A DNA stretch of 64,000 nt from Thuidium tamariscinum (GCA_947034885.2 OX344754.2:21160501-21224500); one strand, 5' to 3'. Positions 1 to 11,050 are shown, numbered from the stretch's first letter. The notes: generated by a model not told the origin, from the letters alone. Numbers and translations: made by a program.

Positions 1-2930
1 TTAAACCCGAATTTAAATGAATATAGCCCTTTATAATTTCAACAAATTTACCTACATAGCCCCTATCTTTTAGAGGGTTGAACACACGCTACCAATGGAG
101 CCCTATATAGTATCCTTCCAAGGTTTCAATATTCAATATTTTAAAATGAAAAATAATTTGATATTAGAAGAAGAATCAAACATGTATTGTAGTACTTTAA
201 GAATAAGAGTAGTTTTAGAAGGTAAAATTCTAAACAAAATCAAAAGGAATGCAACTTATGATAAAGACAATCTACAACCATTTCAAATGAAAATTTATTC
301 TTTTGTGTATTCCTATTTTTCAAATTTATATGATTGATATTTTGTGTCTTGTATTCTTCTAAAGATGCAACCACATGTCCTCTCACGTGTCATCTCTAAG
401 TCATAAGTTTTTTAGATTATTTTGTGAATTTTTAAAATTTTGGTGAATTTTTGGTGAAAAGTAAAAAAGTATTCATAAGAATTATAAAATACCATTTAAA
501 AATCTCATCTTTTTCAATGACGAATATTAAAAAGTTAGAGATCATGGTATAAATCAAATTACTTTGGAATTTTAAAATTAGAAAAATCAAAAGTAAAATA
601 TTATAGGCCCAAAAAGTTCAAATTGCAACAAAATATTGAATTTGCAGATTTTCAATTTTTGAATTGACATAGAAACTTTGTTATATTTATTTTAATATTT
701 AGATCCGAATTCAAAAAGATCATCTTCATCACTAAAATTGATCAAGATAAAAAAGAAGTAGAAGTAGCTAAAATATTCTGTATGATGAGTTGTAGATTAG
801 ATATATTTTCATGTCGAAATGTTACTAAAACCTTTATAGTTCACTAATATCAGCATTAACCAGAAATACTTGCATTCAACTCTCCCTTCCTCACAAAAAT
901 AAAAAATTGGATGGTAAATTGTTATTATCTATTCTACAAGTCATCTTGAAGTCATCACATGACATAACATACTACAACTTTTGTGTTTATAATTCATAAT
1001 TTTTCCAATCATTCTATTGCAATGGCTTATTTATATAAATGTTTCTAATTAAATTAAGACTCAATTTTGTAAGTTAATGTAACCTTAATTCCTTAATGAG
1101 ATTTTGAGTAGGTACCTACGAGCTGAAATTTTTTCTACATTTTTTGAAACTTTTTTTGAAGATAGAAAAACTGATTATCTTTGTAAGAATATAATTTATT
1201 TTTCAATTGATGCCCGGGAACAAAAGTTATGCCCAAATAAGCTCAAAACAAGAGGGGGGGGACCCAGAAAATAAAATTAAAAGAAAACTCGTGTTTATTT
1301 TTAAAAAAAAATTTCCTCATAGAGTATGTTTTGTGTACATGGAAAGATTTGATTCATTCCATTTGGATTGTCTTGTTTTTCGGGCAATTAGAACATCCTC
1401 TTGAAAAAATAACTTATAGAATTCATTTTTGAATACAAATTTCACAATTTATCCAAATTTGAAGCTTCACATGATATATCTTTTTTACTAGAATAATAAC
1501 ACCATTGGTATTAGTTCATTTCAATTCCATTTTAGAAATATTAATAATTTAGACTTTTCTTGTTTCGTGTACCTACTTCTATTTAACAATTTTTTAAAGA
1601 AAAAAAATTAATTTTTCTTGAACTTTTTTTCCTCAAGACCCTCAACTCAATTCCACACCATGAAAATTTAAATCTCAAAATTTTATAGTGCAAAAAATTA
1701 AAGTTCAAAAATTTCAAAGTAAAAAAATCTAGTATCACAATGTATTCAATAATTTGGTTTTCCCATTATATTTGTTGATATCTTGCAATCTATGTGGTAA
1801 AAAATTTTGAAATTTTTTCCACACATTCTTACACTAGTAAGGTATAAGATCCTATACTAATATGTGAAAAAAAAATTAAATAATTTTCTTTTGCTACAGA
1901 AATAGCAATTTTGATTGTTTTTTGGTAGAAAAAAGGCTTTGGTCCTTTAGAGGTTAAAAGATCAACTAAATCAACAAATTGCAATGAAAATTGTAGGAAG
2001 TAGAATTGTGATTTTCTACTGTTCAAAGAGTATGCTATAAATTTTAAAATTACTTGTAATTGGTCCCTATATTTGATTGTAGATATGATATAAAAAACAA
2101 GTTTAGCTCTCTAAATCAATTTAGCAAGATGTTTCTAGGTAAGCTACCCCTCATAAAGAGCCATTTGGAGTATTTGGTCAAGCTTTCAAAATATGATAGC
2201 TTGTTTTAAACAAATTTTAAATTGATTTTTACAAAAATAAAACAAGAGTTCATATTAATCCCTAAATGTCCAAATCCTTTTCCAGAATTGACAATTTGGA
2301 AAAAATCTATATAAAATATCATTTGGAAGAATATTTTGGAATTAATATACAAATAGAAGTTGTAGATTTTCAATTTTAGATTCCTTGCATACACTTAGAT
2401 TTACCAATGATAGTACCACCAATATTTTTTTTATAAGTTTTCAAAAAATAATTTCAAAAATCCATTTTAATTTGTTTGTAAGGAAAATACAATCATTTCT
2501 TGAGAAAATATTTGTTGGAATGGATTTGAAATGAGGTTCTCTTCACTAGGTGATTTATTGAAATTTTTGTCTTTCTAAAACCTATAACCTCATTTTTGCA
2601 AATCTATTTTTTAGTTAGAATCAAAGCAATTTTGCTTCGGTCAACAAATTGACATAGTTCCACATTTTTTAATTTTAGAAAAATAATGTATTCTGGTAAC
2701 ACCAAATTCAACAATTAGATAGGACAAGAATTTGATAAAGTATTTCCACAAATTAGAATAACTTTCATCCAAAGAATAACAAAAAATAAAAATTATTTCA
2801 ATATATTTGTGTGCAAAACTTAGATGTCGGAGCACTTGACTTTTGACTTGTGGATGTTGGAATTAACTTACGTCTCTATATTTTAAAAAGAATCCTACTA
2901 GAAAAAGGTGTGATACTGAAGAAGATATTG
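1..2930. other. AT-rich intergenic DNA, no gene seen
   Basis: Very AT-rich sequence with many A/T runs and no reading frame longer than about 80 codons that looks coding. Around 1938-1962 there is a TTTGGTCCTTTAGAGG stretch followed by TTAA, which matches the right end of the TTAA-flanked short elements described near 36.5 and 58.4 kb. The stretch is therefore probably decayed transposon DNA. Confidence 0.6.
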
Positions 2931-3099
2931 GTATATTTATTCGACCTCAGTAGATACCCGGAGGTGTAAGCCAGGTGTCCCGGTTCTTAGATTAGGATTT
3001 TTTGATGGGCGAAGAGAGAGACTATAGTGAAAGAAGGCGCTCTGGAGTTTCCTTTTTCCGCCTTCTGTCGCTGGACGCTTGCGCTCATCTACCACCACC

Positions 3100-3529
3100 A
3101 TGGCGAAGACGGTGAAGGATGTCTCCTCCCACGAGTTTGTGCGCAATTACGCTGCCCATCTCGAACGCTCCGGCAAGGTAAGTACTTTTCTCTTGAGTTT
3201 CGGTACTATTAAAGTCTTGGGAATTGTCGTGTATAGGAGCATTTTGCATACTTGAGAGGGGGTTCAGAGTGTTCAATTGTTTTTCTTCTCTCTTTTTTAG
3301 CTGGATGCTTTTTTTCGTTGACCTAATTTGTAAGGCGCTAGGGCTGGATATTACGTTGTGCGCTGATTTCGTTTCGTTTGTGCAGCTCGAAGTCCCAGTA
3401 TGGCTTAATCTTGTGCTGATTTCGTTTCGTTAGTGCAGCTCGAAGTCCCAGTATGGCTTAATCTTCTGAAGACTGCAACTTTTAAGGAGCTTGCTCCATA
3501 TGATGCCGATTGATTCTACAGCAAAACTG
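3100..3529 (+). pseudogene. Ribosomal protein S19 (eS19), 5' two-exon fragment, broken
   Basis: The first 26 codons (3100-3177) read [20 protein letters not shown] and on to SGK. This is the start of cytosolic 40S ribosomal protein S19, which binds 18S rRNA in the small-subunit head. A GTAAGT donor follows. The second exon (3439-3529) begins LEVPVWLNLLKTATFKELAP after a TGCAG acceptor, as in plant eS19, and ends at a GTAAGC donor. The codon for the conserved Trp in the DADWFYS motif is TGA (3511-3513). No later exons follow, although eS19 is about 145 residues. Because introns are kept, this is a DNA-level copy and not a processed retrocopy. The ATG sits in a good context after a pyrimidine-rich leader. 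Family call is firm; non-functionality is inferred from the stop and the missing 3' half. Confidence 0.9.
3362..3465 (+). repeat. Tandem duplication of the S19 exon-2 splice acceptor
   Basis: A 51-bp unit running from the intron end through the TGCAG acceptor into the first nine codons of exon 2 occurs twice (3362-3412 and 3415-3465), nearly identical, with a 53-bp period. The upstream copy carries a complete second acceptor but ends before the rest of the exon. Confidence 0.9.
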
Positions 3530-3660
3530 GTAAGCTGCGTTGACCGAGGCTGTATTGTTATCGGTTTAGGGTTTACACAGAAATTGACAATATATGCAGA
3601 AGAAACTCTCCGTGTCAGTAATGAATGAAGCCTCCCCGCATGTTCTCACGACCGATCACG

Positions 3661-3830
3661 TTGCACTGCACTGCACGTTCAGTGAATATAAAAATAATGC
3701 AACAGTTGATAGAAAACGTTGTCCTGGTAGCCTGAATTGAAGACGGCCTACATTCTCGTGGGAACAATCCTTATGTCTGTGCTAAATCTTACCAGCCATG
3801 AATTTGAGCGACGCTCTTTGGATCGCACAG
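3661..3830 (+). repeat. Duplicated segment, copy A (partner at 47,666-47,835)
   Basis: About 170 bp, starting at TTGCACTGCACTGCACGTTC and ending at GGATCGCACAG, reappears in direct orientation 44 kb away with only a few substitutions and two small indels (roughly 95% identical by eye). Faint similarity resumes beyond the segment: AGAAC plus a following TAGACT here, AGAAC plus CAGACT in copy B. No protein frame or known RNA motif was recognised in it. Confidence 0.85.
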
Positions 3831-4143
3831 GGTTTAGCATGGAGTTGAAATTGTGACCAGAACACCTGATAGACTTGAACTTGCGAACGAGGACATGTGG
3901 GGAATATTACCTGGTGAAAGATTTTGAACCTTCAATTGCTTTTGTTCTCGCTCTTCAATCCAAATGCTGGCATAGTTACGATGCTGCAGTGTGCTTCTGT
4001 GGGGACTTTCTTGCAACCTTGTAATGAGGTTTTCGATTGTGTACGATTTCGTAGCTATTTGGATTTATTTTTACCTCGTGTTTGTTTTTTGATCCTGCGC
4101 AGACTGTGCTGGTAATCCGAAGCCTTTTTTAATGACTTGACAG

Positions 4144-4210
4144 GGAAGCTGGTCATCGTGAAACTGAAGTGGGGCATGGAATACAAATGCTTCAAATCGC
4201 ATGGAAATTG
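4144..4210 (+). pseudogene. Small nuclear ribonucleoprotein F (SmF) exon fragment
   Basis: After a TTGACAG acceptor the sequence reads KLVIVKLKWGMEYKCF, which matches the Sm1 motif of SmF (usual form GKPVIVKLKWGMEYKGF). SmF is a subunit of the heptameric ring on spliceosomal snRNAs. After this the frame degrades: about four codons that should encode the LASVD part are missing, a remnant of the following SYMNL survives, and a GTGAGT donor closes the exon. A second decayed exon may start at 4700 (DTE..., then VD, a stop, then KGN), but that match is weak. The N-terminal exon and the Sm2 motif are not found nearby. It lies in the same orientation as the S19 fragment, about 600 bp downstream, although the two genes have no known physical link. 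Confidence 0.8.
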
Positions 4211-4871
4211 GTGAGTTAAGGAGTTATGGTATGCCTTGTGTCAATTCTAAATGCACACATTTTTGTTTTCAGTCTGCTTTTTCAAACTGAAAAGTTGGAG
4301 AGAAGTATGCAATTGGTCTTCCTAGGATGCAACCTCTGGTCAGATTTGTCGACTAAAAGTGTGAATCTTGAGCAGGAAGTTAGCTGCGATGTCTCAATTG
4401 TCAATGACCGCTAGGGATTTTGGAGGCCTTTTTAATATACATATCTTTATTGCCGCACCTATTGAATTCTAATACTGCGCTGAAGTGCTCAAATGTGGTC
4501 CGGGGTGACATATTGTTTATCAATTAGGATTCTGAATGTTAAACAAATGCTAGCTTGTTTTACAGGAGTGATTGTGTAAGCTCACAATTCATATTGGCAC
4601 AAGGGTTGATTTCTATTTGATATGAGATTCCTTATGTGTTACATGTGGCGAGATCTTGCAATTGTGTTAATGAAAGGGTGATTGTATTTGGGTTGACAGA
4701 CACGGAGTCTGAGGATGAAGACAAGCATTTGTTGGTCGATTGAAAGGGCAACGGAGGCCGAGTAGCTTTGGTGTAGCAGAGCTAACCCTTTAAGGAAGTC
4801 AAGCGTCTTGATAGACTCAAGACTAGCTGAACTACTTACTTTTGATCCCGGCAGGACTCCTGCTGAACAAA
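4211..4871. other. Gene-fragment island, no clear coding sequence
   Basis: Moderately GC-richer DNA between the SmF fragment and the duplicated 78-bp unit. It includes the possible second SmF exon at about 4700-4780. Nothing else was recognised. Confidence 0.4.
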
Positions 4872-5027
4872 TTGGCAGATAAGCAGCTACAGTTTCAGCT
4901 CGTTTCAAATCCGATAGTTAGTGTGGTAGTGCAGCACATTGGTACGATATTGGCAGATAAGCAGCTACAGTTTCAGCTCGTTTCAAATCCGATAGTTAGT
5001 GTCGTAGTGCAGCACATTGGTACGATA
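4872..5027 (+). repeat. Two perfectly phased 78-bp tandem units
   Basis: The unit 4872-4949 is repeated at 4950-5027 with one substitution seen (GTGTGG versus GTGTCG). The 78-bp period is a multiple of three, and one frame stays open across both copies, encoding a 26-residue repeat beginning LADKQLQFQLVSNP. That frame continues to about 5138 but has no ATG, so it is either an internal exon of an unrecognised gene or chance. Confidence 0.85.
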
Positions 5028-5111
5028 GTTATAGTGCAGCAGGGTTGGCCAGAAGTAGTTCAATTCCTGGACAATCACAGCGATCTCATAAAGTTTGAAG
5101 TTTGCTTATTG

Positions 5112-5280
5112 TATATGGATGGTCATCCATCTTCCTGAATTTCATCCATCTTCTTGAATTTCATCCATCCTGCTAAAATTCATCAAAAATTGGATGAAAT
5201 TCATCCAACTCCTTTAATGATATTCATCCAATAGTTCAATAGAATTCATCCGTTTTGATCCAAAATCATCCACTTTGCTA
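5112..5280. repeat. CATCCA-type minisatellite
   Basis: Short irregular units built on AATTTCATCCATCTTCTTG recur about eight times, some inverted (TGGATGAAATTCATCCAA). Similar CATCCA/TGGATG-rich stretches occur at 8760-8870 and around 13,990 and 22,870, so this is a dispersed simple-sequence family in this genome. Confidence 0.7.
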
Positions 5281-5296
5281 ACTGCATGACATGGAA

Positions 5297-5440
5297 TTAC
5301 TCCCCCCTAAACTGTACAAAAATGGGGGTAATGGGGGGCATAAAAATTCCCCCCCCATCTCGTGCACCAGTGTAAGGGGGGGGGGGTAAAGGGGGGGGAA
5401 AACCTTCCTAGTTTTGCAGGGGGTAATCCCCCCAAAGTTC
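5297..5440. repeat. G/C-run rich inverted-repeat segment
   Basis: The segment alternates long C and G runs, including an 11-G and an 8-G run. It begins TTACTCCCCCCTAAACTG and has near its right part CAGTGTAA followed by the G run and TAA, which together make an imperfect inverted repeat. This suggests a small fold-back element. The G runs could form quadruplex structures. The long homopolymers also make assembly errors likely here. Confidence 0.5.
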
Positions 5441-5639
5441 CCAGTGAAAGCAAAGAACTCGATCATTCAACTCGGAGTTTGGTACGATGGCTTACGTCTG
5501 TGCACGAAACTCCTCCCATTCGACTGTTGTGTATGGCTTGTACTCAGGTTCTTACTAGGAAGAAGATGTTACTTAAAGTAGCACATCATTTCATTCTTCA
5601 TAGCCTGAATCAACCTCTCTCTTGATCCAGCTTCAGGTA

Positions 5640-6795
5640 GGGAAATCAATTACATGCCTGCGTTCATAGATCTAGCCTTCGAGCTTTTCATGCATACTTG
5701 TTTAGATTCAACAAGGCTTGCTAGATAGTTAGGGGTTTCCAACTTGTCTTCCACGATTTTGTGGTAATTCTTGAACTATCGGGAAGCAAACCTTTCAAGT
5801 ATTCCTCCTCAATTTTGATCCAGCTATTCAGTATTCATGTTGGTGTCATCTTCAACGAACATTAGCGGAATTTTCATATTTGTTGTTGCACTGCTCTTGA
5901 TACTTGTGAAAATGGTTGACATTATTAGATTGAACTCTTGCATATGACCAAAACCAAAGTTAGTTGTCAACATCAAATAATGGATGGCCATTGTATCATG
6001 TTCACATAACCATCTAGAGTTCTTCGAATGATTGCAATAAAGACAACATCTTGACTTCCATGTAGCAAGAACGAGAAGACAACATAAAACTTATTTGGTA
6101 CACAACCGAGTGTTGTCGGCCATGGTAGTTTGGATGTAGACTTCCCTTGTCTCTCCATTTGATTCTAGTGTTCAAAAGTTGTTGGGTGAAAGATTGGTCT
6201 TTTTGTTCACCAACAATATTCTAGTTCAGGGTTGTGATTGCTCCTATTGCTTTCAAAGTGTTGGCATCTATCTGAGCCTCCTCAATTAAACCCCATTGTA
6301 TTTCTAATTCCCCTCTGGAATATTGTCTTTGCAAAATAGAAATCCCATTTCTCTACATGTCTTGCAAAACGCCAACTTTATTGAATTGTAATCAAGGATT
6401 ACCTCGTATACTCTCATTGATTCAAAATTAGGCATCTTCTCCTCAATAACAAGAAGCATAGTTGTTTCATCTAGACCTTGCATTTCCAACGTCAAGGTTG
6501 GACGATGGATGCACCCTCTCTTCATGCACAAGATTTGGAAGGATGCGCACTTTTGCATCATCATCCTTCTTCCACTGAATCCCCCATTCTATAACATTAT
6601 TTTTGCAACAAAAGACAGCCCTAGGGTGGTGATTTCCAACATATATATACTTTAAAACCCAAGAATCGTAGAAGGGGGCAAGTTTCCTTGGAGACAAGTG
6701 CTTTGGACCTTGTTCAATTTGCTCTCTACTGCATCATACCAAAGTAGATAATTAGAATGATCGCAGGTCATGAAGTATTGCTCTTCATTAGTCAT
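5640..6795 (-). pseudogene. Decayed minus-strand reading frame, unrecognised
   Basis: From an ATG at 6795 the minus strand reads MTNEEQYFMTCDHSNYLLWY and continues through several frames. These include a KLAPFYDSWVLKYIYVGNHH segment (6467-6697 frame) and a segment with FCKTCREMGFLFC (6304-6564 frame). Recognisable but broken peptides continue towards 5640. Paired cysteines (CKTC, FC) hint at a zinc-binding module, but I do not recognise the family. At least two frameshifts separate the segments, so a functional product is unlikely. It may be a captured gene or an ancient transposon protein; the sequence does not decide. Confidence 0.4.
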
Positions 6796-6799
6796 CGTA

Positions 6800-8870
6800 A
6801 GATCTCAAAATGATAGATGTACTCTATGCATCATTGTTGCATGCAAAGAAGGCTATCCCATTTACACAATTGGCATGTAAGAAATATTTAAATCTAAGGT
6901 TATTGATTAGACCATTCATCTATTTTTTGGTATTGCTGAAAAGCTCTCTATGAAAAGGGATGCACAAACTTTCTTTTGTGGCATTTTGACCTAAGGTGTG
7001 AAAGTTACAGATTTTTGAATTATTTTTAAATAAAAGAAATTGAATTAAATTATCTTTTATTTTGAAAAATCTTTAACTTTTACATTACATGTCTAAACAC
7101 CAAAAAACAAAGTCCTTCCACCCCTTTGTGCATACATCTTTCTATTTGTGCCAGGAATGAATAGAAAGTTAACTCAAAAACAACCTTTGTTTCATGGCAT
7201 TTTAAACTCACAATAGAAACAATATTGAATTTTGAAGTTTTTATTAATTAAAAAGAATAAAAATTTACTTTTGCTTTTATTTTATTATACTATAGCAACA
7301 GCACAAGCACACTAGTTTACATTGTGTTACATCAATGCAACTTATGTGACTCTTATGCAAGTGTGAATACAACAAGACTGTCAAATCAAGGAACCATTGA
7401 CAATTTTGATTATTCAAACACAAGAATGCCCAAGGAGCTAGAAAAGTCCTTTAAGGGTTAAAATAAGCATTTTAATGAAGTTTGAGGTTGAGGATTTATA
7501 TCCACATTTCTAAATATAAAGTGGCACTATATTTTCACTATACCAAAATATTCCACACTACAATGTATTTCTATTATGAAAATTTTAGATTTTTTTAACA
7601 TAATTTATTTTTTATATAGAAACTTTCTTCATTTTCACTTAAAAAATTTATGGAAATTTAAATTTTTTGCAAAAAAAACTGAAAATTTTATAACAAATAT
7701 CATACATTTGAAATTATTTTTGAAAAAAAAATCCATTTATAAATAGCAAGATATGTTAAAGTCATGGTAATGAGATTCAATGTAGGAAGATCTGAAACCA
7801 AATAATAAACTATGATAAAGAGGAATAAAAGATTGTAATTCTACAAGTAATCTCAACAACTCTCCAATAAATGTATAATGCATATTGAAGTACACATACA
7901 AGCTTCAAGTGCTACAAAGCTTCAAGATTAGTGTAGGTAAGATTGAGGTTTTCCTCAATTTTGAATACTAACAACATATGAGATAGTTGTTAGTATTGAA
8001 TAGCAACAACATACAAAGTTTTCTCTCAAAGAGATGTTAGTTACAACGTTGTAGTAAACAACAAGATAATCTAGAAGGTACTATTAGTATTCTTTCAATA
8101 ATCATATACATATTTAGAAGAGGCATGTGAATTTCAAAAAGGTAGATAAAGTATTTAGAGGTTACAAAAGGTTTTAAGAAGGTTTGACTTCTTAAAAATG
8201 CTCATATGCTTCTAGTCCAACCTAAATGATATGAGATAGACCATCACTTTTGACTATATATAGTCACCTATATTTGTATAGAATAGGTTGTTAAATTCTC
8301 AAAAGACAAAGGATAAATGGTAGAAGTTTGAAAATTGAATTATCCAACAAGACTTAAGGTGTATTTCTATGAATTGGATTATTTAACTAAATATAAATAG
8401 GTATCCCTATCAAAATTCACTTCTACAATCTTTTAAGCACTTGTATAGTGACTGCCAAAACTAAGTATGAAATCAATAACTCTACCATTAAACATTCATA
8501 CTTTGTATTTTACTACAATAAAAGCCAAACCAATTAGTGAGTCAAGTTCTATTTTAAACAATCAATGTAACTACCAAATTACAAGTCCAACAATACAAGA
8601 TAGATTGAGGGAGATGTAGACCAAAATGAATTACCTTGAAAACTCATTTATTTTCACAGTTGGATTACAATGACTTGAAGCAAGGATTTTGTTTTGAGTG
8701 AATTTTTGCTAAAATGCGATGAAATTATTGTTAGAGGGAATGTTAGGTGAAATATTCTTCCTTTTCAATGGATGAAATCTCCAATTTGCCATGAAATTTT
8801 GGGTCAGTATCGTTCTATTTTGGATGAATAAATGAATTTTCATCCATAGATTGCAACTTTCATCCAAACC
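6800..8870. other. AT-rich intergenic DNA
   Basis: No gene was recognised. A ...CCTTTAAGGG-TTAA end near 7450-7460 matches the TTAA-flanked element family. At 8252-8267 there is TGACTATATATAGTCA, a palindromic TATA motif in a stretch that could be a decayed LTR (7740-8620), but no paired LTR was found. From 8750 the sequence is rich in CATCCA/TGGATG. Confidence 0.45.
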
Positions 8871-8873
8871 ATG

Positions 8874-9069
8874 CACTATAAGAAACTTGTGTTTTAAATG
8901 ACAAATTTTAGGTGACATCCAATGATGTAACCCGTGTTTTTATGTCCAAACTAACGTCCGCCATAACATCTTGTTGTTTTGGCGGACATTAGTTTAGACA
9001 TAAAAACACGGGTTGCATCATTGGATGTCACCTAAAATTCGTCATCTAAAACACAAGTTTCTTACAGTG
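8874..9069. mobile_element. 196-bp CACTA-type fold-back MITE with 3-bp TSD
   Basis: The element starts CACTATAAGAAACTTGTG and ends with the inverted complement ...CAAGTTTCTTACAGTG. The two arms (8874-8962 and 8981-9069) are each 89 nt and almost perfectly complementary around an 18-nt loop. It is flanked by ATG on both sides (8871-8873 and 9070-9072). A 3-bp duplication with CACTA-like termini is typical of the CACTA (En/Spm) superfamily. It encodes nothing and would need a transposase in trans. A transcript across it would form a very long hairpin. Confidence 0.9.
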
Positions 9070-9146
9070 ATGGATGTAAATAGCTTCATCCTTCCAGTGA
9101 TTATCGCTTTTTACATTGCCTAAATTAAATGAAATAAAAAAACCCA

Positions 9147-9424
9147 GGTCGAATTGCATTTCTAGTTTTCTGTACTACCTGGTCGGGACCTGCTGGGACT
9201 GGGTTTGTAGGCAACCGGGGGAAGCAGGAACTTAGAGCTTGCTTGCAACGCTAAGTCTGCACTTGTTCTTGTTCCTTAGGGAGTGACGAGAAGGGCGTGC
9301 GAGTTGCATCCTACATTGTGTGGATCGCATAATCTGCGTTTTTTTGGAATTGCAAACTCTGTGGCTTCAAGATTATTCCAGAGGTTTCAAGATTGGAGAG
9401 ATTCTTGAGGTTTTGTGCGTGAGT
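9147..9424 (+). repeat. Leader module, copy 1
   Basis: This module contains GGGAAGCAGGAACTTAGAGC, GCAACGCTAAGTCTGCACTT and GAAGGGCGTGCGAGTTGCAT. It recurs at 10,011 and, without its first part, at 11,051. In the third copy it lies upstream of the two-exon gene at 11.4 kb, so it probably derives from a promoter and 5' UTR. Here it joins directly to the tail module at 9424, so the coding part is absent. Confidence 0.8.
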
Positions 9425-9900
9425 GGTGAAATGATTGTCATAAGGAAAATTGATTTGCATCAAACGATCTCAGGTGATGTGAAAAGCACTTTGTGTATGC
9501 TGGATTTGAGATATTTGGAGAGTTTTCAAGCTGGAGAAAAAAAGTTTGATTGCTAATTGATTATATCATGGCCTAATTTATCGCAAAATGTTTGCAGGCG
9601 CCGTCAATATTTCTGTGGAGATTTGAAACGAACAAGACTGTGGAGGTCGCTAGAGATATACAATTCGGTCAGAATCTTTCTTGATGACTTTGCATCTATT
9701 TTGGACTAATTGTAGAGTCTTCTTGGTTTCCGATGCGAGATGCTCGCGATTCTGATTGATAGTATGCAAAAAAATTCTACATAGAGGTTTTGCGGTAAGT
9801 AGACTATACGGTGTAGTAGAGAATTCGCTATGGCGAATTGATCGTTGTTGATTTTAGTACTGTCTGTTTCGTAGCAACAGAACTGAGGCGATGTGAATAA
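9424..9900 (+). repeat. Tail module, copy 1 (no coding part before it)
   Basis: Matches 11,983-12,555: TGGTGAAATGATTGTCATAA, then the AAAAGCACTT...TATGCTGGATTTGAGATATT segment, the AGAGATATA segment and the GCAACAGAACTGA end. In the other copy this region follows the stop codon of the 158-residue gene and is therefore probably 3' UTR. Copy 1 is that gene without its coding region, an internal deletion of roughly 770 bp relative to the third copy. Confidence 0.75.
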
Positions 9901-10010
9901 ACTTCTGTATTCTGGATCTGAGCTATTCGCATAATTTATAGACTGGAGAAATAAAGTTTGATTGCTATTTAATTATATCACACCCTAATTTCTACATACG
10001 TTTTCTCTAG

Positions 10011-10380
10011 GTCGAAGTGCATTTCTAGTTTTCTGACGTATTACGATTTTTTGGTTTACTCAGCCATGCAGGGATGAGTTTTGACCTGCTGGGACTCCTT
10101 GATTTTGGGTTTGTAGGTGACCAGGGGAAGCAGGAACTTAGAGCTCGCTGCAACGCTAAGTCTGCACTTGTTCTTCTTTAGGGAGCGACGTGAAGGGCGT
10201 GCGAGTTGCATCTCACATCGTGTAGATCACGTAATCTGTGTCGTCTTTGGAATTGCAAATTCCGATGATGGAAGGTAAGGATCCCAGTTTTGCGGCTTTG
10301 AGCTTGTTTGAGAGGTTTCAAGTTTGGAGAGATTCTTCAGTTCTTGTGTGTTTTCAGAGAGGGTTTCAACGCACTCAAAG
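10011..10380 (+). repeat. Leader module, copy 2
   Basis: Second copy of the leader module, with the same landmarks as copy 1 and an extra segment after TCTAGTTTTCTGACG. It runs on through TTTTCAGAGAGGGTTTCAAC, as copy 3 does. What follows (10,381-10,990) has no recognised coding sequence and no tail module before the third copy starts. Confidence 0.8.
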
Positions 10381-11050
10381 TATGTTTTATTGGGAGAGTT
10401 TGTGAACAAGCGTGGAGTACCTTGGACCATCTGCCATGGATGTCGTGGAATTGTGTTTGCCTGTAATAGAATCCAGAAGGATTTTATTTCTTGGATATTC
10501 TCTTTTTCTGATTTCAGGTTTTAGGGCCCTAAATTTCTTCTCTGTCTGTTCTTCCAACCAGATTGTGGACACTCGGAATGGGTCTCACTTTCTTGAAGTT
10601 GAAATTCGTTTGTATTTCGTGGTTGCAGCCTTGTCAGCTTGGTAGGAGTTGTTCCGAGCTTGGATTCATGATGAAGTGAGCTTGTGCTTGGCAACCGAGT
10701 GGAGACTGCTCCTGGTTGTATGAGCACTTGACCATTTGCGCACTTGACCTTCGGGTAAGTCTCGATGGATTCTTCCTGGACTCTCTCTAGAATTGTCTAG
10801 TTCTAGTGTCAAGTTTGTTTCCCTGTGAGCGTGGCTTTCAGCTGAGTGTATTTACTATCGTTAGAAGTACCAAACCAATTGTGGATATTGTTCCCATTGT
10901 TAAGAGTATTCACTGCAGTAGAATATGATTTTTTTTATACCACCTAAATAAGGAATGAAGTTTGGAAGTTATGCTTACAACATAGCCTCTTCACAAGCAT
11001 GGTTAGGTCAAGACTGTTGCAATTGCATTATTCTTCCACTCAAGCTTTTG
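10381..11050. other. Unrecognised sequence between leader copies 2 and 3
   Basis: Moderate GC content and short open stretches only. The 77-codon frame at 10,412-10,645 has no recognisable motif. It may be the decayed coding part of the second gene copy, but no similarity to the 11.4-kb exons was seen. Confidence 0.35.

Noticed and set aside
7740..8620. Possible solo LTR
   Set aside because: It has a TATA-like palindrome but no partner LTR, primer site or target duplication could be found.
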